From: Deltaproteobacteria bacterium
Lineage (GTDB): Bacteria; Desulfobacterota; UBA8473
Reading direction: 5' to 3'
NCBI GenBank assembly: GCA_003599365.1
Contig: QZJR01000024.1
Coordinates: 1 to 32,165, forward strand
DNA length: 32,165 nucleotides
Shown: in pieces, positions 23,766 to 32,165 of the stretch
Layout: every line of letters starts with the position of its first letter
Position numbering within the stretch: position 1 is the stretch's first letter
Made by a program: the position numbers and the translations under genes
Notes under the pieces: generated by a model
What the model saw: the letters and a program-made list of their open reading frames with translations, nothing else
Databases searched by the model: none
What the model was told of the DNA's origin: nothing

Positions 23766-25727
23766 ATGGGCAATCCACTCTGGAAGCCATCGGAAGAGAG
23801 GAAGATGAATGCCAATATAACAAGGTTTATAGATGCTGTTAATAAGCGTTATGGGAAAAGCTTTTGCTCTTATGACGAACTTTATGACTGGTCGATAAAT
23901 AATATATCCGATTTTTGGGCATCTGTTTGGGATTTCTGTGAGATCAAGGCTTCCAGGGATTATGACATTGTTGTTGATGACCCTGGTAAAATGCCCGGGA
24001 CAAAGTGGTTTACAGGGGCAAGGCTTAATTTTGCTGAAAATCTCCTCAGATATAGGGATGAACACACAGCTTTTGTATTTAAAGGGGAGAATCAAAAATC
24101 GGCAAAAATGAGTTACTCTGAGCTTTATGATTCTGTGGCGCGTCTGGCAAAATCACTTCGAGAGATGGGAGTTACCCCAGGGGATCGAATAGTTGCATAC
24201 ATGCCCAATATGATAGAGACAGCTGTTGCCATGCTTGCTGTTACCGGTATCGGTGCTGAATGGGCTTCCTGTGCAACTGATATCGGTCCAGGAGCAGCTT
24301 TAGATCGCTTTGGTCAAATTGAACCAAAGGTTTTATTCACTGCTGACGGATACTTTTATAAAGGGAAGGCTTTTAGTTCCCTTTCCAATGCGGCTGAGAT
24401 TGCAAAAGGAATACCTTCAATTGAAAAGGTTATAGTAACTTCTTATACCGAACAGAAACCTGACATTGGCTGTATTCCTAACTCTGTACATTATGATGAT
24501 TTCCTGTCCGGGGAAAACGGGCTTGAAATTCAGTTCGAACAATTACCCTTTGATCATCCCGTATTTATTATGTTTTCTTCCGGAACGACCGGTAAGCCAA
24601 AGTGCATGGTTCAAGGAAGTGGAGTTCTTGTCAATCACTTAAAAGAGCTAATACTTCATGCTGATTTAAAGCGGGAAGACACGATCTTTTATATAACAAC
24701 CTGTAGTTGGATGATGTGGAATTGGCTGCTGAGCTCACTGGCGACAGGGGCTACTATTGTGCTATATGATGGCAATGCCCTTTATCCCGACGCAGGTGCC
24801 ATGTGGAAGTTAGTTCAGGATGAAAAAACAACTGTTTTTGGTTGCAGTGCAAGTTATATTAATCATCTCAAAAGCCAGGGAGTTAAACCTGGAAAGGACT
24901 ATGACCTGTCTTCACTGAGACAAATATCCCAGACCGGATCACCTCTTTCAGCCAAAGGATTTGAATATGTTTACCAGGAAATTAAGGAGGATTTGCATTT
25001 TAATTCTATTGCAGGTGGCACGGATATCAATGGTTGTTTCGCTATTGGAAGCCCTATGCAGCCGGTATATGCCGGTGAATTACAGGGCCCGGGATTAGGA
25101 ATGAAAGTAAAGGCATATGATGAAACAGGCAATCCGGTAGTTGACCGGCAGGGAGAGCTTGTTTGCGAAGCCGCCTCCCCTTCAATGCCACTTTACTTCT
25201 GGAATGATCCTGATGGCAAAAGGTACAGAGATGCCTACTTTGATTTCTATCCTGATTTGAATGTATGGCGGCATGGTGATTACATTGTGGTTAATAGTGA
25301 CACAGGTGGAATTACTTTCTTTGGCAGATCTGACTCCGTCTTGAAGCCTTCCGGAGTGCGAATAGGCACAGCCGAGATATATAATCAGGTAGAAAAATTG
25401 GAAGAAGTTGCCGATAGCCTTGCAATAGGTCAGAGCTGGCAAGGGGATCAGCGCATCATTCTCTTTGTTAAACTTGCTGAAGGATATCAGTTAACAGACG
25501 ATTTGAAAAACAGGATTAAAAAAACCTTGCGGGAAAACGCCTCACCCAGACATGTCCCGGCTAAGATTATAAAAGTGCCGGATATCCCCTATACCCTTAA
25601 CATGAAGAAGGTTGAAAGTTCGGTTACGAATATAATAGATGGCAGACCTGTCCTGAATAGGGATGCCCTGATCAATCCGGAATCTTTGGATTACTATGAT
25701 GATCTTGAAGAACTTCACGCGGACTAA
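23766..25727 (+). CDS. aacS: acetoacetyl-CoA synthetase
   Basis: This adenylate-forming ligase activates acetoacetate to acetoacetyl-CoA in the cytoplasm, linking ketone-body or polyhydroxybutyrate metabolism to acetyl-CoA. The 653-residue length and N-terminus (NPLWKPSEERKMNANITRFIDAVNKRYG) fit acetoacetate-CoA ligases rather than the closely related Acs. Motif A3 FSSGTTGKPKCMVQ lies near residue 269, the TCSWMMWNWLLSSLATGATIVLYDG segment follows, A8 is GRSDSVLKPSGVRIGTAEIY, and the catalytic lysine is in YTLNMKKVESSV. A strong AAGGAGG ribosome binding site precedes the ATG. It converges on the tRNA genes. Confidence 0.93.
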   Translation: MGNPLWKPSEERKMNANITRFIDAVNKRYGKSFCSYDELYDWSINNISDFWASVWDFCEIKASRDYDIVVDDPGKMPGTKWFTGARLNFAENLLRYRDEHTAFVFKGENQKSAKMSYSELYDSVARLAKSLREMGVTPGDRIVAYMPNMIETAVAMLAVTGIGAEWASCATDIGPGAALDRFGQIEPKVLFTADGYFYKGKAFSSLSNAAEIAKGIPSIEKVIVTSYTEQKPDIGCIPNSVHYDDFLSGENGLEIQFEQLPFDHPVFIMFSSGTTGKPKCMVQGSGVLVNHLKELILHADLKREDTIFYITTCSWMMWNWLLSSLATGATIVLYDGNALYPDAGAMWKLVQDEKTTVFGCSASYINHLKSQGVKPGKDYDLSSLRQISQTGSPLSAKGFEYVYQEIKEDLHFNSIAGGTDINGCFAIGSPMQPVYAGELQGPGLGMKVKAYDETGNPVVDRQGELVCEAASPSMPLYFWNDPDGKRYRDAYFDFYPDLNVWRHGDYIVVNSDTGGITFFGRSDSVLKPSGVRIGTAEIYNQVEKLEEVADSLAIGQSWQGDQRIILFVKLAEGYQLTDDLKNRIKKTLRENASPRHVPAKIIKVPDIPYTLNMKKVESSVTNIIDGRPVLNRDALINPESLDYYDDLEELHAD

Positions 25728-25745
25728 GGGTGTGATGGGAATGAA

Positions 25746-25823
25746 TGGCGTCCCCAAGGGGATTTGAACCCCTGTTACCGGCGTGAAAGGCCGGTGTCCT
25801 GGGCCAGGCTAGACGATGGGGAC
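25746..25823 (-). tRNA. tRNA-Glu (anticodon TTC)
   Basis: The minus strand reads GTCCCCATCGTCTAGCC at the 5' end. The anticodon stem-loop is CCGGC-CTTTCAC-GCCGG (anticodon TTC), the T arm is GGGG-TTCAAAT-CCCC, the acceptor 3' strand is TGGGGAC, then G and an encoded CCA. All stems pair fully. It lies 2 bases after tRNA-Lys in the same direction. Confidence 0.97.
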
Positions 25824-25825
25824 GC

Positions 25826-25901
25826 TGGTGGGCCGTGCTGGACTCGAACCAGCGACTCTCTGCTTAAAAGGCAGATACTCTACCTCCTGAGTTAACGGCC
25901 C
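25826..25901 (-). tRNA. tRNA-Lys (anticodon TTT)
   Basis: The minus strand reads GGGCCGTTAACTCAGG with an anticodon arm TCTGC-CTTTTAA-GCAGA (anticodon TTT), a T arm GCTGG-TTCGAGT-CCAGC, an acceptor 3' strand ACGGCCC, then A and an encoded CCA. It begins 8 bases after the purA stop, so it and tRNA-Glu are probably processed from the purA transcript. Confidence 0.97.
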
Positions 25902-25909
25902 TTAAAAAC

Positions 25910-27241
<1,332 letters not shown>

Positions 27242-27274
27242 TTAACTGCCTTAATCCCTTTAACCTGGGATTTT

Positions 27275-28858
27275 TTATAATTTTAACTGTTTAATAGAGA
27301 CAACGTTTGGCAGTTTAGTTAATTCATCCAGTATTTTTTTAGAGACAGGGGTGTCGATACTCAAGAGGACTATAGCCCTTCCCCCTATCTCTTCTCTGCT
27401 GAATTGCATATTGGCGATATTGATATCTGTGTTTCCCAGAATACTCCCTATATTTCCTATAACCCCAGGACGGTCAACGGTATGAAATAGTAGCAAATTT
27501 CCCTGCGGTATCGCCTCCAACCGAAACTTATTAATCCGTATAATTCTAGGCTCCTTCTTACCAAAGAGGGTGCCGGCAACTATGTTCTCTCCTTTTGTCG
27601 TTCTGGTCTTAATTGTAAGCAGACTTGTGAAATCCTCACTCTTTGTGCTCTTTGATTCAACTACCTTTACACCCCTTTCTTTGGCAATAATAGGGGCATT
27701 TACAAAATTTATACCGTCTCTCAGGATTGGTTTGAAGATACCGGTCAATATTGAAGTAGTAATAGGTGTCACGTCCAGCTCAGCAATATCCCCACTGTAT
27801 TCTATTGCTATCTCCTCCAGTGCCCCTGGTTCCAGTTGTGCTTGAAAACTGCCCAGTTTCTCTGCAAGATCCATATAGGGTTTAATCCTGGAGAGGGTAT
27901 CTCCGCTTACTGATGGAACATTAACAGCATTTTTGATTGTTCCGTATAGTAGATAATTTGCTATCTGTTCTGCGATAGCTACTGCCACATTCTCCTGAGC
28001 TTCATCGGTGGATGCTCCCAAATGAGGTGTGCAGATCACCTCATCCAGATCAAATAAAGGGCTATCCTGAGGAGGTTCTTGCTCGAAAACATCAAGGGCA
28101 GCTCCGGCAACCTTTCCGCTCTTTATTGCTTCATAGAGGTCCTTTTCGTTAACCATTCCCCCTCTGGCACAGTTTATAATCATAACCCCATCCTTCATTT
28201 TTTTGAAGGCTTTTTTGTTAATGATATTTCTAGTTTCTTCAGAAAGTGGGACATGGATGGTAATGTAATGTGATCTTTCAAAAAGCTCATAAAGGGAAAC
28301 CAGTTCCACTTCCATTTCACGAGCCTTCTCTTCCGAGATGAAGGGATCATATGCTATAATGTTCATTTTCAGGCCCTTGGCTCGATCCCCCACAATACTT
28401 CCAATCCTTCCCAGTCCGATGATACCAAGGGTTTTGTCGAACAGTTCTCTCCCCTTGAACTTCTTTTTCTCCCATTTTTTTGCCTTCATGGAAGCGGTAG
28501 CCTGGGGGATGTTTCTTGAGAGGGACAACATCATGGATATGGCATGCTCGGCAGTCGTAATCATGTTGCCCTCAGGGGCATTCATAACGACAATTCCTCT
28601 TTTGGTAGCTGCCTCTATATCAACATTGTCCAGTCCGATCCCTGCCCTCCCTATGACCAGTAGATTTTTTGCAGCATCTATAATATCTGCCGTAACCTTT
28701 GTAGCACTCCTGATGGCCAGACCATGATAATCCTTGATTTTCTTTTTGAGTTCTTCTTTTGATAGGTTTGTATCGATATCTGCGTGAATACCCGGGGTAT
28801 TCTTTAGTATCTGTATCCCTATCTCTGAAAGGTTATCACTGACCAGTATCTTTTTCAC
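27275..28858 (-). CDS. serA: D-3-phosphoglycerate dehydrogenase
   Basis: SerA oxidises 3-phosphoglycerate to 3-phosphohydroxypyruvate, the first step of serine synthesis. The NAD-binding fold has GIIGLGRIGSIVGDRAKG, and catalytic residues lie in NCARGGMVNE, EQEPPQDSPLF and CTPHLGASTDEAQ. An allosteric substrate-binding domain follows, then a C-terminal ACT domain (LLLFHTVDRPGVIGNIGSILG), which usually senses serine. The ORF track starts at a TTG (28870). I prefer GTG at 28858 because GGGGGA stands just upstream and the protein then begins MKKILVSDNLSE, the usual N-terminus. It lies close behind the class V aminotransferase. Confidence 0.95.
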   Translation of the reverse strand: MKKILVSDNLSEIGIQILKNTPGIHADIDTNLSKEELKKKIKDYHGLAIRSATKVTADIIDAAKNLLVIGRAGIGLDNVDIEAATKRGIVVMNAPEGNMITTAEHAISMMLSLSRNIPQATASMKAKKWEKKKFKGRELFDKTLGIIGLGRIGSIVGDRAKGLKMNIIAYDPFISEEKAREMEVELVSLYELFERSHYITIHVPLSEETRNIINKKAFKKMKDGVMIINCARGGMVNEKDLYEAIKSGKVAGAALDVFEQEPPQDSPLFDLDEVICTPHLGASTDEAQENVAVAIAEQIANYLLYGTIKNAVNVPSVSGDTLSRIKPYMDLAEKLGSFQAQLEPGALEEIAIEYSGDIAELDVTPITTSILTGIFKPILRDGINFVNAPIIAKERGVKVVESKSTKSEDFTSLLTIKTRTTKGENIVAGTLFGKKEPRIIRINKFRLEAIPQGNLLLFHTVDRPGVIGNIGSILGNTDINIANMQFSREEIGGRAIVLLSIDTPVSKKILDELTKLPNVVSIKQLKL

Positions 28859-28874
28859 CCAATCCCCCAAAAAC

Positions 28875-30014
28875 CTAATCTTTGAGTACTTCTAAAGCAG
28901 CTCTAATCCCTTTTCCCAGTTCTGCATGATAGCCCAACTCATGAAGGGTCATCTCCAGGGCAGATACCGCTGTGATGACATCGAATTGATCCATATATCC
29001 CAGGTGTGCAATCCTGAATATCTTTCCCTTTGCATGGCCCTGTCCCCCGGCGATGGTAATACCGTATTTCTCCCTCATGACTTTTACAACATCCGAACCA
29101 TTGATGTTATGAGGTGCCAAGACGGCCGTTACAGCGTTGCTGGGAGATGTTGGGGCATATAATTGGAGCTCCAGAGCAGTCATGGCTGCCCTTGTTGCCT
29201 TAGCCAGCTTCTCATGCCTGGCAAAAACACTCTCTAACCCCTCTTCTTTTATCTGATTTAGGGATTCTCTTAATCCTATAAGCAATGAAACTGCAGGGGT
29301 ATATGCGTTTTGATTTTTAGATAAAGACATTAGCTCTTTTTTAAAGTTAAAATAATACTTGGGGAGATTCGAGCTTTCAACAAACCTCCATGCCTTGTTG
29401 CTCACACTGGCAAAGGCCAGCCCAGGAGGGAGCATCAATGCCTTTTGAGAGCCTGCAACTACTACATCCAGACCCCATCTGTCAGTAGGGATGTCAAGGG
29501 CGCCCAGTGCTGAAATGGCATCCACAATGACAAGGGTATTCTCTTTATCTTTCACTATCTCTGCTATCTCTTTTATAGGATGGACAACCCCTGTAGAGGT
29601 TTCGCACGCCTGGATGAAGACCGCTTTTATGGAGTTGTTTTGATCAAGGATACTCTTCACTATACTCGGATCTACAGCTTCTCCCCATGGAACATCAATG
29701 ATTTCAACATCTACCCCATAAGCCTGACATATATCAATCCATCGTTCGCCAAACTTTCCGCCATTCACTACCAGCGCCTTGTCCCCTTTGGAAAGCATAT
29801 TGGATATGGTACCTTCCATTGCTCCAGTTCCGGAGGATGAGAATATCAAAACTTCGTTCCTGGTCTGAAAAAGGTATTTCAGTCCCTCTCTTATCTCGCC
29901 AAGTATACTGCTGAATTCCGGTCCCCGGTGATGGATTATCGGTTCTGCCATGTCGAGTAGTGTTTTTGAGGGGATTGGTGTAGGCCCGGGTGCCAGTAGA
30001 TACCTTTTTTTCAT
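28875..30014 (-). CDS. class V aminotransferase (serine/alanine-glyoxylate type), possibly serving serine synthesis
   Basis: This PLP enzyme of the alanine-glyoxylate/serine-pyruvate aminotransferase group has 379 residues. The N-terminus is YLLAPGPTPIPSKTLLDMAEPIIHHRGPEF. Other features are SSSGTGAMEGTISNML near residue 59, VDAISALGALDIP near 164, the PLP lysine at about K191 in VVAGSQKALMLPPG, and the C-terminal RIAHLGYMD. It directly precedes serA (tandem, short gap), and no serC is seen. I therefore infer it may act as a phosphoserine aminotransferase, as has been proposed for such pairs. A glyoxylate-linked role remains equally possible. Confidence 0.85.
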   Translation of the reverse strand: MKKRYLLAPGPTPIPSKTLLDMAEPIIHHRGPEFSSILGEIREGLKYLFQTRNEVLIFSSSGTGAMEGTISNMLSKGDKALVVNGGKFGERWIDICQAYGVDVEIIDVPWGEAVDPSIVKSILDQNNSIKAVFIQACETSTGVVHPIKEIAEIVKDKENTLVIVDAISALGALDIPTDRWGLDVVVAGSQKALMLPPGLAFASVSNKAWRFVESSNLPKYYFNFKKELMSLSKNQNAYTPAVSLLIGLRESLNQIKEEGLESVFARHEKLAKATRAAMTALELQLYAPTSPSNAVTAVLAPHNINGSDVVKVMREKYGITIAGGQGHAKGKIFRIAHLGYMDQFDVITAVSALEMTLHELGYHAELGKGIRAALEVLKD

Positions 30015-30031
30015 AGAAAGACTCCATTAAA

Positions 30032-30115
30032 TGTAACAATCTAGGGTTGCTGAAATCAGATGTCTCTTCTCTCTTCAAAATCAGTTTTCAGAACACTCGT
30101 TACAGACAAACCCTA
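30032..30115 (-). promoter_or_regulatory. 5' leader with crossing complementary segments upstream of the class V aminotransferase
   Basis: In the minus-strand transcript direction the order is TAGGGTT (30115-30109), 4 bases, TGTAACGA (30104-30097), about 48 bases, AACCCTA (30048-30042), then TTGTTACA (30039-30032). The first and third segments pair over 7 bp; the second and fourth over 8 bp with one G-U. The order A-B-A'-B' allows a pseudoknot or two alternative helices. The last segment lies 17 bases upstream of the ATG, near where a ribosome would bind. It matches no riboswitch I know. Confidence 0.4.
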
Positions 30116-30117
30116 AT

Positions 30118-30146
30118 TCCCTACCAGAAATGCCGATAGTTGTCAA
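30118..30146 (-). promoter_or_regulatory. weak promoter for the aminotransferase-serA transcript
   Basis: A perfect TTGACA (-35) is followed after 17 bases by TAGGGA, a poor -10. The placement would put transcription start near 30111, inside the first segment of the leader described at 30032-30115, so the true -10 or start may differ. Confidence 0.3.
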
Positions 30147-30178
30147 GGTAAAAGTTTTTTTGGAGTTCAAATTGTTAA

Positions 30179-30352
30179 TTAGAGACTCGATAATGTTAAG
30201 TTATTATGGAGAAGGGGTATATACTCTTTTTTATTGGAAACATCAGGCAGGTTTGCAAGATATTCCTCATAGTCAGTCTTGCTGACAATACCCTCAGCGA
30301 TGTTTTTTTCTATGATCCTTTTGTCAAATAGGTTTTCCTTATTATCAACCAT
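30179..30352 (-). CDS. 57-residue conserved-looking small protein, unknown function
   Basis: This gene is missing from the ORF track because it is under 60 codons. It has an ideal AAGGAG ribosome binding site 9 bases before its ATG and lies 16 bases after the inositol-phosphate synthase stop, in the same direction. The protein reads NLFDKRIIEKNIAEGIVSKTDYEEYLANLPDVSNKKEYIPL, highly charged, probably helical, with no membrane segment or cysteines. The D-K-R-x-I-E-x-N-I...SKxDYEEYLxxLPD pattern resembles short uncharacterised proteins I recall from Deltaproteobacteria, but I cannot name a family. Function unknown. Confidence 0.72.
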   Translation of the reverse strand: MVDNKENLFDKRIIEKNIAEGIVSKTDYEEYLANLPDVSNKKEYIPLLHNNLTLSSL

Positions 30353-30368
30353 ATAATCTTTCTCCTTC

Positions 30369-31505
30369 TTAATAGGTTTTTGACAAGGTTAACGGGGAGG
30401 TTATACTTTTTTGGGCGTTATATTCGGTTATATATTTTTCAATTAATGCTCTAGCCTCTAAGTCAGCAATCTGTTTTGGCGGATGTTTCATGGTATAGGC
30501 AGAGATGGGTAATAGTACCCCTTTATCACCACTTTCCCTTGCTATTTTGCAGTATCTTATGGCGTCAATTGTGACTCCACCACTATTAGGTGAATCTTCT
30601 ACAGAAAGGCGCATCTCCAGATGCAATGGAACACCGGCAAATCCCATTCCCTCCATTCTAATAAAACAGACCTTATTATCATTTTGCCAGGGGATATAGT
30701 CTGACGGGCCTATATGAATGTTTTCTGCCGCTAGAGGTTCATCCATTTGGGATTGTACGGCTTCGGTTTTAGAAATCTTCTTTGACTTCAGTCTGTTTTG
30801 ATTTAACATGTTTAAGAAATCGGTATTCCCACCGGTATTCAGTTGATAAGTACGTTCCAGTTTTACGCCCCTATCTTGAAAGAGTTTGGTTAAAGCTCTG
30901 TGTGTTATAGTAGCGCCTAGCTGAGACTTAACATCATCCCCTATAATAGGTATTCCCCTTTTTTCGAACCTCTTGCTCCAGTAAGGATGGGATGCTATAA
31001 AAACCGGTATACAATTAATCAAACTCACCCCAGTATTAAGACAACACCCGGCATAGAATTCAGTTGCCTCTTGAGAACCGACAGGTAAATAATTTAATAA
31101 TATTTCGGCTTTGCTTTTCTTTAGTACTTCTCTTGCATCACAGGGTTCTTCATCGGCAACGAGAAAGGTTCTTTCAGGGGGGTAACCACTCATATGTTCC
31201 GAGACACCATCTAAAACCCTTCCCATGGATACTGTAACACCATAGCTTGGAAGGTCTTCCCATATAGTTCTGGTACAATTAGGTGGGGCGAATACCGCCT
31301 TTTCTAGAGGCTTCCCCACCTTTCTTTTGTCAATATCAAATGCAGCCACTACTTCAATATCCGAAGGAGTGTAGCCACCTAGGTCATAATGCATAAGACC
31401 TAGACTTACACCCGGATTGTTTTTGTAAAATTCAATACCCTGAAGGAGTGCACTGGTGCAGTTTCCAACACCAACAACAGCAATTTTTATACTTTTATTC
31501 TTCAT
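30369..31505 (-). CDS. ino1: inositol-3-phosphate synthase
   Basis: This enzyme converts glucose 6-phosphate to 1D-myo-inositol 3-phosphate using NAD as a recycled cofactor. The N-terminal dinucleotide fold is IKIAVVGVGNCTSALLQGIEFY. Further family features are SDIEVVAAFDIDKRKVGKPL, NYLPVGSQEATEFYAGCC, GDDVKSQLGATITHR and LNTGGNTDFLNML. At about 378 residues it matches the compact bacterial/archaeal/actinobacterial form, not the long eukaryotic one. The ORF track starts at TTG (31514); I prefer ATG at 31505, which overlaps the dnaJ stop as ATGA. Its product could feed inositol phospholipids or compatible solutes such as di-myo-inositol phosphate; no pathway gene nearby decides this. Confidence 0.92.
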   Translation of the reverse strand: MKNKSIKIAVVGVGNCTSALLQGIEFYKNNPGVSLGLMHYDLGGYTPSDIEVVAAFDIDKRKVGKPLEKAVFAPPNCTRTIWEDLPSYGVTVSMGRVLDGVSEHMSGYPPERTFLVADEEPCDAREVLKKSKAEILLNYLPVGSQEATEFYAGCCLNTGVSLINCIPVFIASHPYWSKRFEKRGIPIIGDDVKSQLGATITHRALTKLFQDRGVKLERTYQLNTGGNTDFLNMLNQNRLKSKKISKTEAVQSQMDEPLAAENIHIGPSDYIPWQNDNKVCFIRMEGMGFAGVPLHLEMRLSVEDSPNSGGVTIDAIRYCKIARESGDKGVLLPISAYTMKHPPKQIADLEARALIEKYITEYNAQKSITSPLTLSKTY

Positions 31506-32165
31506 TGCTTCCAAAACCTTTTTTTCAGAGGTGTTTCTTCTTCACTTATCCTGGCAAATTCTGTCAATAACTCTTCCTGCTTTTTAGTTAATTTGGTTGG
31601 AGTTTTTACTATTACCTGAACAATTTGGTCTCCTCTGCCATGTCCCCTGAGATGATGAGTACCCTCACCTTTTAAACGGAAGACATGTCCAGACTGAGTT
31701 CCTCTAGGGACGTGAATTTTTTTTGCACCGTTTAATGTTGGTATATCTATTTCTGTCCCTAAGGCTGCTTGAGTAAAGGATATAGGAATCTGGCATATAA
31801 TGTTATCTCCCTCTCTATCAAAAAGTGGGTGACGTTCTACATGCAAAACAACATAAAGATCCCCTGGTGCTCCCCCTCTTTCGCCTTCTTCACCTTCTCC
31901 CCTGAGCCTTAAACGAGAACCGTCTTCAACTCCCCCTGGTATCTTTGCCGATACCTTTTTCTTCTTTGTTACCTTCCCAGTACCACGACAATCCACACAT
32001 GGGTTGGTAATAATCCTTCCTTCACCATTACAATGGGGACAGGCGGTGCTTATGTTGAAAAATCCTTGAGAACGGGTTATCTGTCCTTTCCCCTGACATC
32101 CGGGGCAATTTACAGGGTAAGTACCTGGTTTTGCGCCTGTTCCCTCACATCTACCACATTGTACA
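31502..32165 (-). CDS. dnaJ: chaperone protein DnaJ, C-terminal part (runs off the window)
   Basis: DnaJ stimulates the ATPase of DnaK and delivers unfolded clients. The ORF track begins at an internal GTG, but the frame is open to the window edge. It shows four CxxCxGxG zinc motifs, CGRCEGTG, CPGCQGKG, CPHCNGEG and CVDCRGTG, then the client-binding C-terminal domain (VSAKIPGGVEDGSRLRLRGEGEEG and RGTQSGHVFRLKGEG). The N-terminal J domain and Gly/Phe linker lie beyond the window. The terminal stop overlaps the inositol-phosphate synthase ATG. Confidence 0.95.
   Translation of the reverse strand, partial: VQCGRCEGTGAKPGTYPVNCPGCQGKGQITRSQGFFNISTACPHCNGEGRIITNPCVDCRGTGKVTKKKKVSAKIPGGVEDGSRLRLRGEGEEGERGGAPGDLYVVLHVERHPLFDREGDNIICQIPISFTQAALGTEIDIPTLNGAKKIHVPRGTQSGHVFRLKGEGTHHLRGHGRGDQIVQVIVKTPTKLTKKQEELLTEFARISEEETPLKKRFWKQ

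Noticed and set aside
29734-30078. 114-codon minus-strand ORF overlapping the class V aminotransferase start
   Set aside because: It is in another frame of a clearly coding gene, with no motif of its own.

Overview
The window is a bacterial chromosome segment. Most of it is housekeeping gene clusters on the minus strand, with a horizontally acquired-looking defence locus on the plus strand at about 13.2-21.5 kb. The order TIGR03960 radical-SAM protein - rng - rplU - rpmA - obg - proB - proA - nadD is one I associate with Deltaproteobacteria (Desulfobacterota) and related Gram-negative lineages. RNase G, acetoacetyl-CoA synthetase and the serA/class V aminotransferase pair fit that kind of organism. 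The exact lineage cannot be fixed from this window.

Layout. (1) 0.15-2.6 kb, minus: a class I aminotransferase followed by hisC, with a possible 38-residue membrane peptide beyond. (2) 2.6-3.7 kb, minus: two small toxin-antitoxin modules, HicB/HicA and DUF4258/YgiT-type zinc finger, sitting after nadD, where I would expect rsfS. (3) 3.9-13.0 kb, minus: nadD, proA, proB, obg, rpmA, rplU, rng and the TIGR03960-type gene. A near-consensus promoter lies before rplU. Heptanucleotide repeat arrays lie in the proB/proA and rplU/rpmA gaps. (4) 13.2-21.5 kb, plus: a SEC-C/PD-(D/E)XK nuclease-like protein, then a type I restriction-modification operon, hsdM - YhcG/DUF1016-family nuclease - hsdS - hsdR. 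The first three genes are coupled by ATGA overlaps. A 20-codon DinD-like remnant separates hsdS from hsdR. (5) 21.8-22.3 kb, minus: a Phd/RelE-ParE-type toxin-antitoxin pair. (6) 22.6-25.7 kb, plus: an eIF1/YciH-like factor, an RluA-family pseudouridine synthase and acetoacetyl-CoA synthetase. (7) 25.7-32.2 kb, minus: dnaJ (cut by the window edge), inositol-phosphate synthase, a 57-codon small gene absent from the ORF track, a class V aminotransferase, serA, purA, tRNA-Lys and tRNA-Glu.

How the genes work together. HsdM/HsdS would methylate and HsdR would cleave at the sequence read by HsdS. The two target-recognition halves of HsdS are about 68% identical by hand count, so this enzyme probably reads a symmetric bipartite site. 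The nested YhcG nuclease and the adjacent SEC-C nuclease look like accessory defence functions. ProB and ProA give glutamate semialdehyde for proline. SerA and the class V aminotransferase may give the first two steps of serine synthesis. Obg, L21, L27 and RNase G belong to ribosome assembly and RNA processing.

The most interesting observations are the duplicated-specificity HsdS, the embedded nuclease, the SEC-C nuclease, the small gene after the inositol-phosphate synthase, and two RNA elements with crossing (pseudoknot-type) complementarity. All calls come from reading the sequence; no database search was run.
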